From Diphasiastrum complanatum (taxonomy: Eukaryota > Streptophyta > Lycopodiopsida > Lycopodiales > Lycopodiaceae): a stretch of 64,000 nucleotides of DNA. The stretch's first letter is position 1; the number at the start of each line of letters is the position of its first letter. The stretch is from NCBI GenBank assembly GCA_029204225.1, contig CM055092.1:86664537-86728536 (forward strand), written 5' to 3'. Positions 25,239 through 36,524 of this stretch are shown here, piece after piece. The notes beneath the pieces were generated by a model. It had not been told where the DNA came from. It was given only the letters and a program-made list of their open reading frames with translations, and did no database searches. Position numbers and translations under genes: made by a program.

Positions 25239-26155
25239 AAGCAGCTGAGCGCATCCACCTTTGAGGATGACGCAACCTAGTCCGATACATTAGACAAGGG
25301 ATGCATAGCTGCTGAAGGCGACACTGGGGCACCTGTGGCAGATGACGAAGAACCAGATGACCAACCCCAGTGGTTTCGATCCATGACAGAGAAAGCCAAG
25401 AACCTTGTGGCTGAAGTATATGAGTTCGACAAGTACCACCGTCAACTCACAATGCAACTTATCGCCTCAGAGAGGAAATCACTCGACTCTCTGAAGGATT
25501 TCTTTGAGAAGATCGATTCGCTCGAATTAGACAACACAAAGCTAATCGAACAACATCATTCTCTTGAAACACAGCTTCAGACTTTAATAAAGGAAGCTAA
25601 TTCTTTAAAGCAACCAATAAGGCGATTCAGGCCAAGTCTGACAATTTTTAGACTCAAAACGATTCTTTGAAGAAGCAACTTTTGGCTGCAAATCAACAAT
25701 GTCGCGTTCCAGAAACATCTACAAGAGGAGCGAATGACAAGATTAAAGGCAGAAGCTGCTTTGTCCCTGAGCACCACTACAGGGTCAATCACTGTCGATC
25801 TCAAGAAGCTGAACCAGCTCCAAGGCCAGATGATCGAAAATTTTTGAGTCGAGTTCTTACAACCGCTCAAGGATGCGAAGGCTCTCGTCGAGGAAGAGTT
25901 GGCGGAGCTGAAGGAGCTCTCCAGTGATGCCACCCCGTCTTGCAGCAGGCCCGATGCACACAATGACTATCTTCAGTCCTTGCTGCGAATTGATGAACTT
26001 ACACAGCAACTCCAAGTTGTGTCTGCCTGCACCGGAGTCTCAAACCATTGAGAATTCTTGGAGGCTATCACGAAGATTGACCAGCTCGAATATGAGCTGT
26101 CAAACCAAAAGCAACAAATGGAAGATCATAAGCTAGCTGCTAAGTTGCAAACTTA
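25239..26155 (+). pseudogene. Coiled-coil remnant of element E
   Basis: After a TAG at 25236 the downstream sequence still encodes long helical, Glu/Lys/Leu/Gln-rich segments in changing frames: 25335-25670 (SMTEKAKNLVAEVYEFDKYH ... LIEQHHSLETQL), about 25780-25925, and 26040-26150 (YELSNQKQQMEDHKLAAK). This suggests that the accessory protein once continued into a long coiled coil. Several stops and shifts now break it. Confidence 0.5.
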
Positions 26156-27367
26156 GGATTTGACAACTACATCTACACAGCCAAAGCAAATGCGACGAAA
26201 TCAATCCAAGGTATGTGCTGACAGATTCCGTGCATTTGCCGATCGCTTCTGAAAATGGTGTCCACATGCTTTTAATATTGAGTTGCAATGGCGTGTGGTA
26301 ATTACATGATGCTACCAGGCGCAGTAGGCATCGCCTTCAACAACTGGAAGCGACCGTGGGAGAAGGACAACTTTCTCTAGTTATGGGCCCAGCTCACTAT
26401 CGAGCAGAAAGGATGTCTCTGCTGGAAAATATTCCAGGGTAAATTCCAGGTCGTACCTTTTGGATCGGCAAAGTTATACATAGGCTCTTCGGCTATGTAT
26501 TCTCTCAAATATATCCGTATCAAAGAACTTCAATTTTTGCAAAACGAAGATAGTAAGCGACATTTTTGGAAGTGAAAGTCGCAGTTTCAGTTGTACAAAC
26601 CATAAGCTATTGCGGATTTATGCACATTCGACGATGCAGGTCTGCTGATTAATATCAATATGGCTTATCCGAAATTATTCAATCTATATGTGGATTGGGA
26701 GCGAAACCTTGCAGAATATTTTGAGGAGATTCATGATAATTTGCAAGATAGAAGGAAGTCATTTTGTTATAAGCAATTCTGTACATATACATTTTGGCAG
26801 TTTGGTACCTTTGCAGAATCTTTATGTTAAAAGCAATTTTATTAGATTTTCAGCTCGTTACTGTAAAGAAATCACTCTACGAAGTGATTCAGATGAAGAT
26901 ACCAAGTTAACCCAGGAACTGTTCGATGGAACATTACTCCCGATTAAGTTAGAAGAATTCGGCAACTTACCAGTTGGCCGCTATACCAAATCGAAAGAAG
27001 ACTTGCTCTTGATTGAAGCTCAACAGAACTTGGAGCTTGCTCAGAAGTTATATGAAGAACTGAATCATTCCTGAATATTCATTCGTGTCTTTGTCGTGGT
27101 GATGTTTCTATGGGATGCTGAATTTTTGAAGCTTAAAGATGTTTTGAAGTTTGATTTCAGTTTCCATCAGCAATTCAAAGATCAACTCAAGACAACCTAT
27201 TCAATTAAAAGAAACATCAAGACACATATTCTTTAAGATGAAGAAATATCTAAAGGACAAAATACACAAAGAAATATCTTTTCACCTCAACAAAAATCTG
27301 ACGAACAAAAATGTTTCTCGAATACTCCTCGAAATAAAGATAATATGTTCACGAGGACGTTTCACAT
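26156..27367 (+). other. 3' interior of element E, no recognisable domain
   Basis: The longest frame is 26688-27074 (128 residues), with a helical Glu/Leu/Gln-rich C-terminus (LLLIEAQQNLELAQKLYEEL). There is no reverse transcriptase, integrase or RNase H motif in any frame I examined. Confidence 0.5.
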
Positions 27368-27382
27368 TTGAGGAAGAGGATA
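27368..27382 (+). other. Polypurine tract of element E
   Basis: TGAGGAAGAGGATA-type purine-rich run directly before the 3' LTR start TGTAATGCCAC, the expected site for plus-strand priming. Confidence 0.75.
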
Positions 27383-28638
27383 TGTAATGCCACAAAAATG
27401 TTAAATATTGAATATCAACATAAATATGACATGATATACTCGAAAATGAAGATATGAGCTGGTCAAGTATAAATCATGAAGAGGCCTAAGTCATTTTTCG
27501 GGAGTATATCTCCTAAGTACTTGCCTTGTAATTAAGGGCAAGACCTTTAAAAGGAAAAGACATTGTCTTGGACAACCTTTACTAGGTCGTCCATACGAAA
27601 CGACTAGATACAAAAAGACATGATAAACTAGAGTAATTTTAACTCATAGTTAAGTATACCTCCTATGGTATAGGTGAACGTATTTTCAATCTAATCGTTA
27701 ACTAGACCCTTTCGCGGGAGCGACGCACTTGTTGTTTTAGAGGTGTGTTTTTTCGTCCCGTAGAACATATACTGATCTCACACTTCAGTCTCAATCATCG
27801 AGAGAGAAGAGTTTGTGCTCATGTAAGAGATTGAAGAAGTGAATAGAGTTCTGTGAGTTACTCTCTCTTATCTCTGTTCTCCACACTGTTGAGTGTGAGT
27901 GATCTTGAGTCTGCTAACAATTCTAACGCATTTCATGAATTACTCTTTGATCAGACAGACACTCTAGTGCATTACAGTCGTTTGTTGTGTTTTCGTAAAG
28001 AATGTTCTAAAGAACTGTCTTTAACATCTTATTTGTCTGTCGCGGATACTTTCTTTTCGGCACTCGAATAACGACTATCTTTGATACAGTCTAGCATGAT
28101 CATTGAATAAAGTTGTATGTATACATATGAGATGACAGTCCATGTCTGAAGAATTAAGTCTCTGATCTGTCTGATTGGCATTGACATAAGTTTCTAACGT
28201 ATTCTAAAACTCTTCATGTTTTTTAACCATTAAGTTGGACTTTAGTTGTTGAGGACTTCCGTCTAGAAACGAATAGTTCGCGAACGCGATTAATTAATTG
28301 TCTGCACAGTCGTGAATACATCGAACAATTCTCGATTCTTTGTTGATACCTTAATCAGCCAGAGTGTAGTACCGTTGTACTACACTGATAACATCTCATC
28401 TGTAGAACGCGCTTCATCCAATTCGATAGAGGCCAGATTGTTGTTCTGAATTTATTAACATTACCCATCCCAAATATAGGTAATACTTGTTACTTTTTAA
28501 TGTTTGTCGACAACCAGAATAACACTCGAAACCACTTGCCATAATTGTACCAAAAACATAACTTTCTAACGTTGTTCTCTGTGGGAACAACATTATTTAC
28601 TATAAAATCTATATTAACCTTGTTGGTATAGTACGACA
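27383..28638 (+). repeat. 3' LTR of element E
   Basis: 1256 bases, same ends as the 5' LTR and followed by the target duplication ATGAG. Confidence 0.93.
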
Positions 28639-30186
28639 ATGAGCAAACCTGGGCTAAAACCAGAGGCCACTTTGAGACCTGCTTCAATAGAATGAACCTA
28701 CATCAAGCTAGAATCTGGAACTGGAAAAGACCTTTCTTCAAGTGCAGATGTGGTGACAAATGTAAAAACAATTCTTCTATCATTTGGTCTGATCATGCTA
28801 TCTAGTATGTGATGAACAACCTTGCCAAATTCTTCCCCGTTGTTTTGTTACAGAACCAACTCAATGTCTTCTTTCTTTGGCTTCACAAGCCTGCTAGAGA
28901 TGTCAAATCTCACCTTACCTTTTTGTACATCAGACAACACATGATTGATGCTGCCATTGAACTCCCCATTAATCCTACTGCCAAACTGCTTGCTCACCTT
29001 GGCGATGATGAGAATATACAAGAAATCGAATGCTTGCTTAAAAAACTGAGCTTCTCTACCTTACTGGATAAGTACTTTCAAAATACAAGCAGAAAGACTG
29101 GTTCTTTCAATTTAAATAATCCAAGTTCAGTCATCACAAGCAGTGTCAACAAGAAGAGGAAATACTTCCCAAGTAGAGGCAATGAGGGATAGAGCAGTGG
29201 TGGAAAAGGTGATTTTCCTATCAGAAAGTTGAACTTTTACTATGATTGATCCTTGTGCAGGAAGATATTGAAGAGCTTAGAGTATTGGAGGTCAATGCAG
29301 TTGGTAGGCGACGACTTTTGGTGAGAAGAGATATAGTGAAGATGTTTTTACATTTACGTTACTATAATAGATACTTTGAGAGTATAAACATAAAACAATT
29401 TTATTCTGAGACTTTACTTCATTTATTTGACTATATTGATGACATCTTTGAAGAAATTATGTTTGGCTGGATCATTTTTCCACATTTGAAACATGAATGG
29501 TATAAACCCTTTCAAGTTTTTTGTGATTTTGATACTAATCATATTCCACCTTGTATGTGCTCAAATTCTAAACGTTTTAAAGAGTTTATTGACAATAATT
29601 TTGGGCATGTAATTTCTACGAATACTAGAATTATCTATAGTAAGCTTTTAAGGAGCGACTTGAACAAAGGACTCAATCATATTTTGCTATGTCAATCTAA
29701 CATTAATGAGGTTGCTTTGGAACTTTATCATAGATGGTTAAAATTGGCTACTTTCTTACCCTATTATCAGAATGTGCATCATGATATTATTGTGGAACAT
29801 GCTCTAGTTTGCAAGCTTATTGTAACAAAATTTTATTAGAAGCCTAAATGGCTACATGGAAATCTTTTTACAAAGTTGGATCTTAAAAATGTTGTTGATG
29901 AACGTGACTGAATCACTACCTTTCTATATGTAAACGGAATAGATAAAGCCCAGCATACTACCTTGTTTCATGTGCATAAATTTTGTTAGGAACTTGGCAT
30001 TGCAAAGATATCTGGTCCAGATTTTGCTCCTTTCCCAGACACTGAAAACAATAACATTGATAATGCCTTGATGATTACTAAGCATACTTTTTCCAATATC
30101 CTACCAAATTACTTGTCTGGGAAAGAAGAATCACCTTTTCTACTTTGCACCTTTAAAGCACACAAAAATACTTTCAGATGGATTAC

Positions 30187-30608
30187 AAATAGCCACTTGT
30201 CACAAGCTCTCAAAGATGGCACAACAAAAGTTAATAGATTATTAAGAAACATTGTACATATAGGAAACACACTAACTGCATGAAAGGATAGGTGCCCTAA
30301 AATTGGCCTACTACCACCTGCCAAACTAGAATAAGGCCCAGTATGGCCTAAGTAACTGACAAACCCGAGACATGCCCTCGAGTATAGCATCACGAAATCA
30401 GAGTCCACTGTGCAGTCTAATTTTCTACCAAAATGGCTACTCGGCTAACCCAAGTGGCCAGCTACGAGACAAGTGCCCAACTGATATGACAATGGTGGGT
30501 CACGTCCCAATCACCATTAAAAACAATAAATTGACTAACTGTACAATAAATACAATATCACATTTGAAGCTTATAAAATGTATATCAGATTAACTCTGAT
30601 TTCTAACT
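30187..30608 (-). repeat. Truncated solo LTR of the element C family
   Basis: The sequence from CACAAGCTCTCAAAGATGGC to CTGATTTCTAACT parallels the LTRs at 49162-49635 and 54229-54695 throughout, but is more diverged and lacks their first 50-60 bases. No internal sequence or partner LTR is beside it. It terminates the PLE reading frame. Confidence 0.88.
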
Positions 30609-30959
30609 CCCATGTGCTCATAGGGTATGTTCTTTTAAACATGCACGTTTCCCTCTCCTAATGATCAAATATAAACTAGAATTTGAACTATAATTTGCCA
30701 ATCACAATTCATCCAATTCTTATTCTATCATCATTAGTAAGAGAACATGAATATGACTATTCTTAGAAGACATCTGAGTTGCCACAAAATGGTAGCACAT
30801 GGCATGTTACTCTTTTTATGCCACTACATGTTTTTTGAAGAATAATAATGGGTTTTGATGCATACTTAAAACTTGACTATCCATCAAATTTTAAGTAGGT
30901 CTATCACAAAATAATTTGTTACTCTATAAATATAGGTTTACGTTTATTAAAAACAAAGT

Positions 30960-31900
30960 GTTATTGAAGTTGTAAAAGCTAGCATGCCGGTGTGCTAGCT
31001 TGCAAATTTTTTATTTCAAAAAATTAAGTTTTTTATAAAAATTTTTTGAAAAAATAATTTTTTTTTTGAAGCTGATTTTACTAGCATGCCAGTAGTTATG
31101 AATAGAGCCACAATTGATCTAGAGCTAAGCTATGAAAACATCACATAAGCAAGACTTAAGCTATGAAAGCAGCACATAAGCAAGACTTAGCCCTAGAAAA
31201 GAGAGATTAAGGAGACTAAAGAGAGAGATCAATATCATCAGCTGAATAACAAATGACGCAGTTTCCCTACTTATAGCCAAGAGAAAGCCCTAAAAGAAAG
31301 CTTCCGGTGGCTAGGGCCCAACTGGGAGGGAAAATAGTGCGCCCTCCAAGAAGGCCCTCACTCTCCAGTAATATGTCCAAATGGCCTAATAATGAGTAAT
31401 AAGGCCAAAGGCCAACCATATAGTCTAAGTGTCACTAATGAATAAAAAAGGGCCCAAGGCCTGCTTATGCATAAAGTAAAGTAAATGTAAATGGACGCGG
31501 CGAATGTAATGAGCCGAGTCCATAACTCTGGTGTGCTAACTGAGTAAATTATAAAATAGAAAAGCTATTTTGACACATTTGAGAATCAAATTTTGAGTAA
31601 AACCACTATTTCAAAATAAATTTTCAGCCTCCAACATAGTAAGCCGATGTGCTAATAAGTACAACAATTAAAAAAAAAATTTGCAACCTTTAAAGATAGC
31701 ACACAAGCGTGCTATATGAAATGAGGAAAAAAAAAATTTGTAGCCTCCATACCTAGCACACCGGGATGCACGGGGAGACCGCACGAAAAAAAAAAATTGT
31801 AGCCTCAAAACCTAGCACATCGGCACGCACGAGAGACTGCCCAGAAAAGAAAACTATATATATTTCGGGCGGTCTCCCGTGCATGCCAACGTGCTACCTT
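30960..31900. repeat. Cluster of short repeats with TAGCACxCCGGxxTGC cores
   Basis: Motifs such as CTAGCATGCCGGTGTGCTAG (about 30982), AGCACACAAGCGTGCTA (about 31697), TAGCACACCGGGATGCACGG (about 31758) and TAGCACATCGGCACGCACG (about 31814) recur, often followed by A-runs and TTGTAGCCTCC. The stretch at 31758-31785 is roughly complementary to 31866-31903 (GCGGTCTCCCGTGCATGCC), so a hairpin is possible. No coding seen; probably a small foldback or non-autonomous element. Confidence 0.5.
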
Positions 31901-32410
31901 TGGAGGCTGTTTATTCATTTTGAAATCATGAAATTTTTCTTCCATGAAGACTACCTCTTTGCTAATAAGTGTCTTGCCAAATTGTAGATCATAGAGCTTG
32001 TAGGCCTTATGATCTGATAGATATCCAAGAAATATAGCCTTGGTACTAGTTTGATCAAATTTATTTCTTAGTTCTAATGGAATTTGGGCATAGCAGACAC
32101 ATCTGAATACTCTAAGATGATCTATGGATGATTTTGGATTGGACCAAGCCTCCTCAGGAGTTTTGTTGTTGATGGCCTTGGTACAGTAATGATTCTAAAT
32201 ATAATAGGTTGTTGCAATTACCTCTACCCAGAACTTGTTTGGAAGATTAGCAGCAATTCGAGTTTGTTGAGTTTGGAATGAAGCCATTCTCAATAAGGAA
32301 TGCATTGATTTTCTAGAACCAAACATTGGGTGACTGTCTCAACAACAAGAGCATGATTCTTTCATTTAGCTACTCCGTTCTACTGAGGAATGTAGATCAA
32401 AGAATATTGT
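31900..32410 (-). pseudogene. pol: copia integrase fragment J
   Basis: On the minus strand: PQ-NGVA-KNHALVVE (near 32390), FWVEVIATTYYI, KTPEEAWSNPKSSIDHLRVF, AIFLGYLSDHKAYKLYDL and an SKEVVF end at about 31920. These are the third catalytic region and the C-terminus of a copia integrase, with several stops. No other part of this element is nearby. Its lineage is different from A and G. Confidence 0.82.
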
Positions 32411-33048
32411 CTCTGAATCCTAGAAAAAATGTCTTGTGATAACAAGAATAAAGATAATAATCTAATAGTGTGCAATTTTCTAGAGTAGTATTGTTTTGAT
32501 AGAAATGAAAATGATAAATCTCATTTTTTGGAAAAATGTGAGCAAAGATAATTATAATAGTAGTGTCAAATTATATTGTTTTGATGAAAATCAAAATGAT
32601 GGATTCATAAAACAACTACTTGAGCTATAATACCATGTTGGAAAATGATAGGTATGTGAAATGAAAATAACATATAGTCTTAGATACACACCTACTCTAA
32701 ATAGTCTCGTAAATAACATATAAAAATTGCAAGATTTGAAGAAGCAGCTAAGACTTTAGGATCACTACTAATTTGATCAGATTTGTAACAAGCTATCATT
32801 ACAATCAAATTAGACTGAACATAATATGGCAAATTAGAATAGTTTGCATGCATACAATTTGTAGTGACAAAATTGAGACAATATTTGAAATGATTAGTTG
32901 CTTTGAACATGATTGATCAAAGAAATAACTTACGCTACTGCGTCTAACTCTAACTCGATGTTGTACTCATCTTCTAACAGCTTCACTTATTCTACATCTG
33001 CTACAATGTTTTCACAAAACTTATTACAATGCTACGCTTACAAAAAGT
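32411..33048. other. No supported gene
   Basis: AT-rich sequence between integrase fragment J and element D. No motif or repeat partner found. Confidence 0.5.
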
Positions 33049-33310
33049 TGTTAGAAATCAATGATAAACTTCATTGTTACACTTCCTAGTTACTGTTTAT
33101 GATGTACTTTATTACTAGTTGTAACTAGCTGTAGGCTAGTCTAGTAGTCTACTCCTAGGTTCTCCCTCTCTATCAGGGTTCAGGGTTTATATGTACATTT
33201 TACATTCAGTGCATGTTAGTGTGATAGAGTGATATTGCATGTTCTTCTTCCGTCTCCCTACTTGGTGATTGCTTATGGTGAATGCTTGATGTTGCATTTC
33301 TAATTGTTGA
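33049..33310 (+). repeat. 5' LTR of element D
   Basis: Starts TGTTAGAAATCAATG and ends ATTGTTGA, paired with 36183-36444 with only a few differences. CAAAAG-like text lies near both outer ends but a clean target duplication could not be assigned. Confidence 0.92.
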
Positions 33311-33312
33311 AA

Positions 33313-33323
33313 TGGTATCAGAG
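33313..33323 (+). other. Primer-binding site of element D
   Basis: TGGTATCAGAG, two bases inside the 5' LTR, complementary to initiator Met tRNA. Confidence 0.9.
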
Positions 33324-33740
33324 TTACGATAGTCCTGCGTGCCTGATCTGTGGATACAGCTTGTCACAGGCTCCGCAACGAAGTGAGAAAGTCCTTCATA
33401 GGAGGTGAAAGCTTGGAGAGACAAAAATAGCTGGAAGAAATCCTTCTTGATGTACTTTGCAGGTTTTGGAGCTCACAGTTATTAGTGGGGAACAAAGACA
33501 CAGTCCCGGAGGCATCGAAAAGGCTAGGGCAACATCAGATAGATTGAAAATCTGTTGAGTGGAAAAAGTTTTACAATAATTTTTTTAGTCTTTGTGAAAA
33601 GTCTCATTTGTCAGAGACTTGTGCCAAAAAATCTCTCATTTGTTTGTTTGGACTACTGCAAATCACACCTGATAGTGGCCGAAGTAGGGAATCTAGAATA
33701 TTCTCTCAAAAAATTCTTATATTCTCTCTTTTTTTTCGTA

Positions 33741-33980
33741 CCAATATCGGATCCAAGCGCGCTAGCTGAAGAGAAACACGAGCAGTCGTACATCCGCGTT
33801 CCAGTCCGATATTGTCCGTATCGATATCGGATCCAAGCGCACGAGCTAGAGAAAATTCCGAGCAATTGTACATCCGCGCTCTAGTCCGATATCACATGCT
33901 CCAATATCGAATCCACATGCACAAGTTAAAGAAGATCCTGAGCAGCCGTACTTCCGCACTCCATTCCGATACCATGTGTA
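33741..33980 (+). repeat. Three 80-bp tandem repeats in the leader of element D
   Basis: Units begin at about 33741, 33821 and 33901, each with ATATCG(G/A)ATCCA near its start and a CATCCGCG(C/T)TC/CTTCCGCACTC block near its end. The repeat lies in the non-coding leader before gag. The ATATCGG core is also found repeatedly upstream of the gene remnants at 47.6-47.8 and 55.3-55.5 kb. Confidence 0.85.
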
Positions 33981-34045
33981 TAACCAAAAAAATATACAGT
34001 TATGTGGTGTGATAAATTACTTGATCCGGACTCATCTGTTCAGTA

Positions 34046-34650
34046 ATGACAACTCTAAGCGAGAGTGTCCTCAATGAGTCAAGCAAATTGGAAGGAGCCG
34101 ACAACTATGCAGTTTGAAAATTCAAACTGAAAAACATTTTGATGGAAAAGGAGCTATGGGAGATCGTGACAGGTGAAGAGAGAAGGCCAGTGATTGAAGA
34201 AGATCAGCGGGCATTTGACAGGAGAAAACGAAAAGCACAAAATGTCGTCAACTTATCAGTTAGAGATGCAATCATTCCCTACATTTCAGATTCAGAAGGA
34301 CCAAAAGAAGCATGGGATACGTTGAAGGCATTGTTTGAGACCACAAACACATCTCAAGTGCTATTCCTGAAGATGAAGCTACACACATTGCGGATGGATG
34401 ATGGTGCAACTGTTGCTGATCACCTACTGAAGATCGAAGAGATTCGTGACCAATTAGCAGTAGTTGGAGAGCGAGTACAGGATCGTGAGATCGTGCAGTT
34501 GACATTGAATAGTTTGAGTGAGTCACATCAAATGTTTGTGACAAGTATAGCCACACGAGAAAATCATCCAACCTATGAAGAGTTAGGTGGATTGCTTTTG
34601 CAAGAAGAACAACGTCAAGAGAACTTGAGTCATCGCAACAGGAGATTTGC
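34046..34650 (+). pseudogene. gag: copia gag of element D
   Basis: From the ATG at 34046 the frame encodes a UBN2-type gag: SKLEGADNYAV, a stop at 34115-34117 where tryptophan is expected, KFKLKNILMEKELWEIV, LKMKLHTLRMDDGATVADH and YEELGGLLLQEEQRQEN. The zinc-knuckle C-terminus is missing because the deletion junction follows. Confidence 0.88.
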
Positions 34651-34689
34651 AAGGCTCAAGAACCCCAAAATTTTGATAAAGCAAAGGAG

Positions 34690-35910
34690 CACGAGGAGTG
34701 GCGTGAAGCTATGGAAACAGAAATGGGATCTATATCAAAAAATAGGACTTGGAACTTGGTTGAGCTACCTGATGGTAAGACGCCTATCACTTGCAACTGG
34801 ATATCCAAGATCAAATATGGAGCTGATGGGCCATTCAACAAATACAAAGCACGGTTGGTTGCGAGAGGATTTGAACAACATGAAGGTATTGATTTTGAGG
34901 AAACCTTCGCACCCGTAGCTAAGATGGTAACCATACGTTCTATCATTGCTATTTTTGCTTTCTATGGTTGGAAGATCCAGCAAATGGATGTTAAATCTGC
35001 TTTTCTTAATGGAGTCCTGGATGAAGAGGTGTACTTAGTACAACCTCAAGGATTTATTGAACCAGGGAGAGAGCACCTTGTTTGTAAGCTCAACAAAGCT
35101 ATTTATGGATTGAAGCAAGCACCACGGGCGTGGTACTCTTGCATTGATGAACACTTTAAGCGAAGGGAAACGGTAAAGAGTGATGGTGATCCTAATCTTT
35201 ACATTCTAAGACAAGATTTAGATATAGTGTTCATTGTGTTGTACGTGGATGATTTGATTATTACAAGAAGTAATGAGAGCTTAATTGATGAAATCAAATC
35301 AGATCTTTCCAATGCTTTTGACATGAGCGATCTAGGATTGATGCACTATTGTCTTGGCATTGAAGTATGGCAAAAGAAAAACGTGGTCTTTCTTACACAA
35401 AGCAAATATGCACGAGATTTGTTTTATAAGTTCAATATGCAGGATTGTAAGCCTTTGAGTACACCTGTGGATGTCAACACGAAGCTTACTGCATATGATG
35501 AATCTGAGAAAGTGGATGCTTATTTGTATAGACAACTGGTGGGTAGTTTGATTTATTTGACACACACACGACCTGATATTTCTTATGCTATTGGTGTTGT
35601 TAGTCGATTTATGCAAGATCCTAGTCAAACACACTGGAAGTCTGCTAAACGTATTCTCAGATACATTCGAGGGACATTGAATTTTGGTTTGAAGTATGAT
35701 CAGGCTGAAGCGCCAATATTGATAGGATATATAGATGCTGATTGGGCAGGTAATGTTGATGACATAAGGTCTACCGGTGGTCATACATTCAGTTATGGTA
35801 CAGCTGCAGTTTCATGGAGCAGCAAAAAGCAACCTACAGTAGCCTTATCCTTGACGAAAGCTGAATATCGAGCAGTCAGCAATGCTGCACAAGAAGCGGT
35901 ATGGTTATGA
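34690..35910 (+). CDS. pol: copia reverse transcriptase and RNase H of element D
   Basis: The frame opens with HEEWREAMETEMGSI, the usual start of copia RT, and contains FEETFAPVAKM, MDVKSAFLNG, LKQAPRAWY, catalytic LYVDDLI, LMHYCLGIEVW, the connection LVGSLIYLTHTRPDISYA, and RNase H motifs YIDADWAG and SLTKAEYRAV. It ends in a TGA at 35908-35910 inside RNase H. Up to that point it is the best-preserved RT of the window. Confidence 0.93.
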   Translation, partial: HEEWREAMETEMGSISKNRTWNLVELPDGKTPITCNWISKIKYGADGPFNKYKARLVARGFEQHEGIDFEETFAPVAKMVTIRSIIAIFAFYGWKIQQMDVKSAFLNGVLDEEVYLVQPQGFIEPGREHLVCKLNKAIYGLKQAPRAWYSCIDEHFKRRETVKSDGDPNLYILRQDLDIVFIVLYVDDLIITRSNESLIDEIKSDLSNAFDMSDLGLMHYCLGIEVWQKKNVVFLTQSKYARDLFYKFNMQDCKPLSTPVDVNTKLTAYDESEKVDAYLYRQLVGSLIYLTHTRPDISYAIGVVSRFMQDPSQTHWKSAKRILRYIRGTLNFGLKYDQAEAPILIGYIDADWAGNVDDIRSTGGHTFSYGTAAVSWSSKKQPTVALSLTKAEYRAVSNAAQEAVWL

Positions 35911-36178
35911 AGATTGCTTGTGGACTTAGGTCAACCACAAGTGGATGCGACTACTATATCTTGTGACAATCAAAGCTGCATTCAACTTGCCAAAAATCCA
36001 GTTTTACATGCTCGAACCAAGCACATTGAGAGAAAATTCTTGATGGAGCCATTGATCTTGTCTTTTGTAAATCTGAAGATCAAGTGGCAAATATTTTTAC
36101 TAAGTCATTAGGTAGATGTAAATTTGAAAAGCTTTGTACTCTACTAGGAATAGAAGAATGTAATTTTATCATTGAGGG
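35911..36178 (+). pseudogene. pol: RNase H C-terminal part of element D
   Basis: After the stop the protein continues (LLVDLGQPQVDATTISCDNQ ... NPVLHARTKHIE), then changes frame near 36030 and closes with SEDQVANIFTKSL and IEECNFIIEGEC next to the polypurine tract ATTGAGGGAGAG (about 36171-36182). Confidence 0.88.
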
Positions 36179-36182
36179 AGAG

Positions 36183-36444
36183 TGTTAGAAATCAATGATA
36201 AACTTCATTGTTACACTTCCTAGTTATTGTTTACGATGTACTTTATTACTAGTTGTAACTAGCCGTAGGCTAGTCTACTAGTCTACTCCTAGGTTCTCCC
36301 TCTCTATCAGGGTTCATGGTTTATATGTACATTTTACATTCAGTGTGTGTTAGTGTGATAGAGTGATATTGCGTGTTCTTCTTTCGTCTCCCTACTTGGT
36401 GATTGCTTATGGTGAATGCTTGATGTTGCATTTCTGATTGTTGA
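36183..36444 (+). repeat. 3' LTR of element D
   Basis: 262 bases, same ends as the 5' LTR, immediately behind the polypurine tract. Confidence 0.92.
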
Positions 36445-36524
36445 CAAAAGCTCTAACAATGCTTACTCAAAAGACTTTAAGCCCCTATTTATAATTATGC
36501 TACTCTAATTTCTATGCACTAATT

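Larger units (their letters stand above)
22343..28638 (+). mobile_element. Ty3/gypsy-type LTR element E, lacks RT
   Basis: A complete structural unit: two LTRs of about 1257 bases, primer-binding site, polypurine tract and a 5-base target duplication ATGAG (22338-22342 and 28639-28643). Inside are a decayed gag, a 298-residue unknown ORF and coiled-coil remnants, but no protease, reverse transcriptase or integrase in the 3.8-kb interior. It is thus non-autonomous. The LTRs differ only at scattered positions, so insertion is comparatively recent, and it landed in the PLE reading frame. Confidence 0.93.
21549..30186 (+). pseudogene. Penelope-like element ORF, split by gypsy element E
   Basis: The frame runs 21549-22342, is cut by element E, and resumes in the same frame at 28644 (PYE|QTWAKTRGHFETC) to about 30186. 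Stops within it are TAG at 28803-28805, 29190-29192, 29837-29839, 29987-29989 and TGA at 29909-29911; a frame change or short intron lies near 29200-29260. The second half has CMCSNSKRFKEF, GHVIST ... IIYSKLL, KGLNHILLCQSN and CTFKAHKNTFRWIT, which read like the N-terminal region and first RT motifs of endonuclease-less (Coprina/Athena-type) PLEs. The catalytic palm and C-terminus are missing because an LTR fragment follows. Family call rests on motif memory. Confidence 0.6.
33049..36444 (+). mobile_element. Ty1/copia element D, internally deleted
   Basis: Two 262-base LTRs, a Met-tRNA primer site, gag, reverse transcriptase, RNase H and polypurine tract, all on the plus strand, total about 3.4 kb. 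Protease and integrase are absent: gag passes into the region just upstream of RT at about 34650-34690. The LTRs are nearly identical, pointing to recent activity or gene conversion. Not autonomous. Confidence 0.93.

Noticed and set aside
33049-36444. Clean target site duplication for element D
   Set aside because: CAAAAG-like text is near both ends but does not align with the LTR ends at a fixed 5-base spacing.
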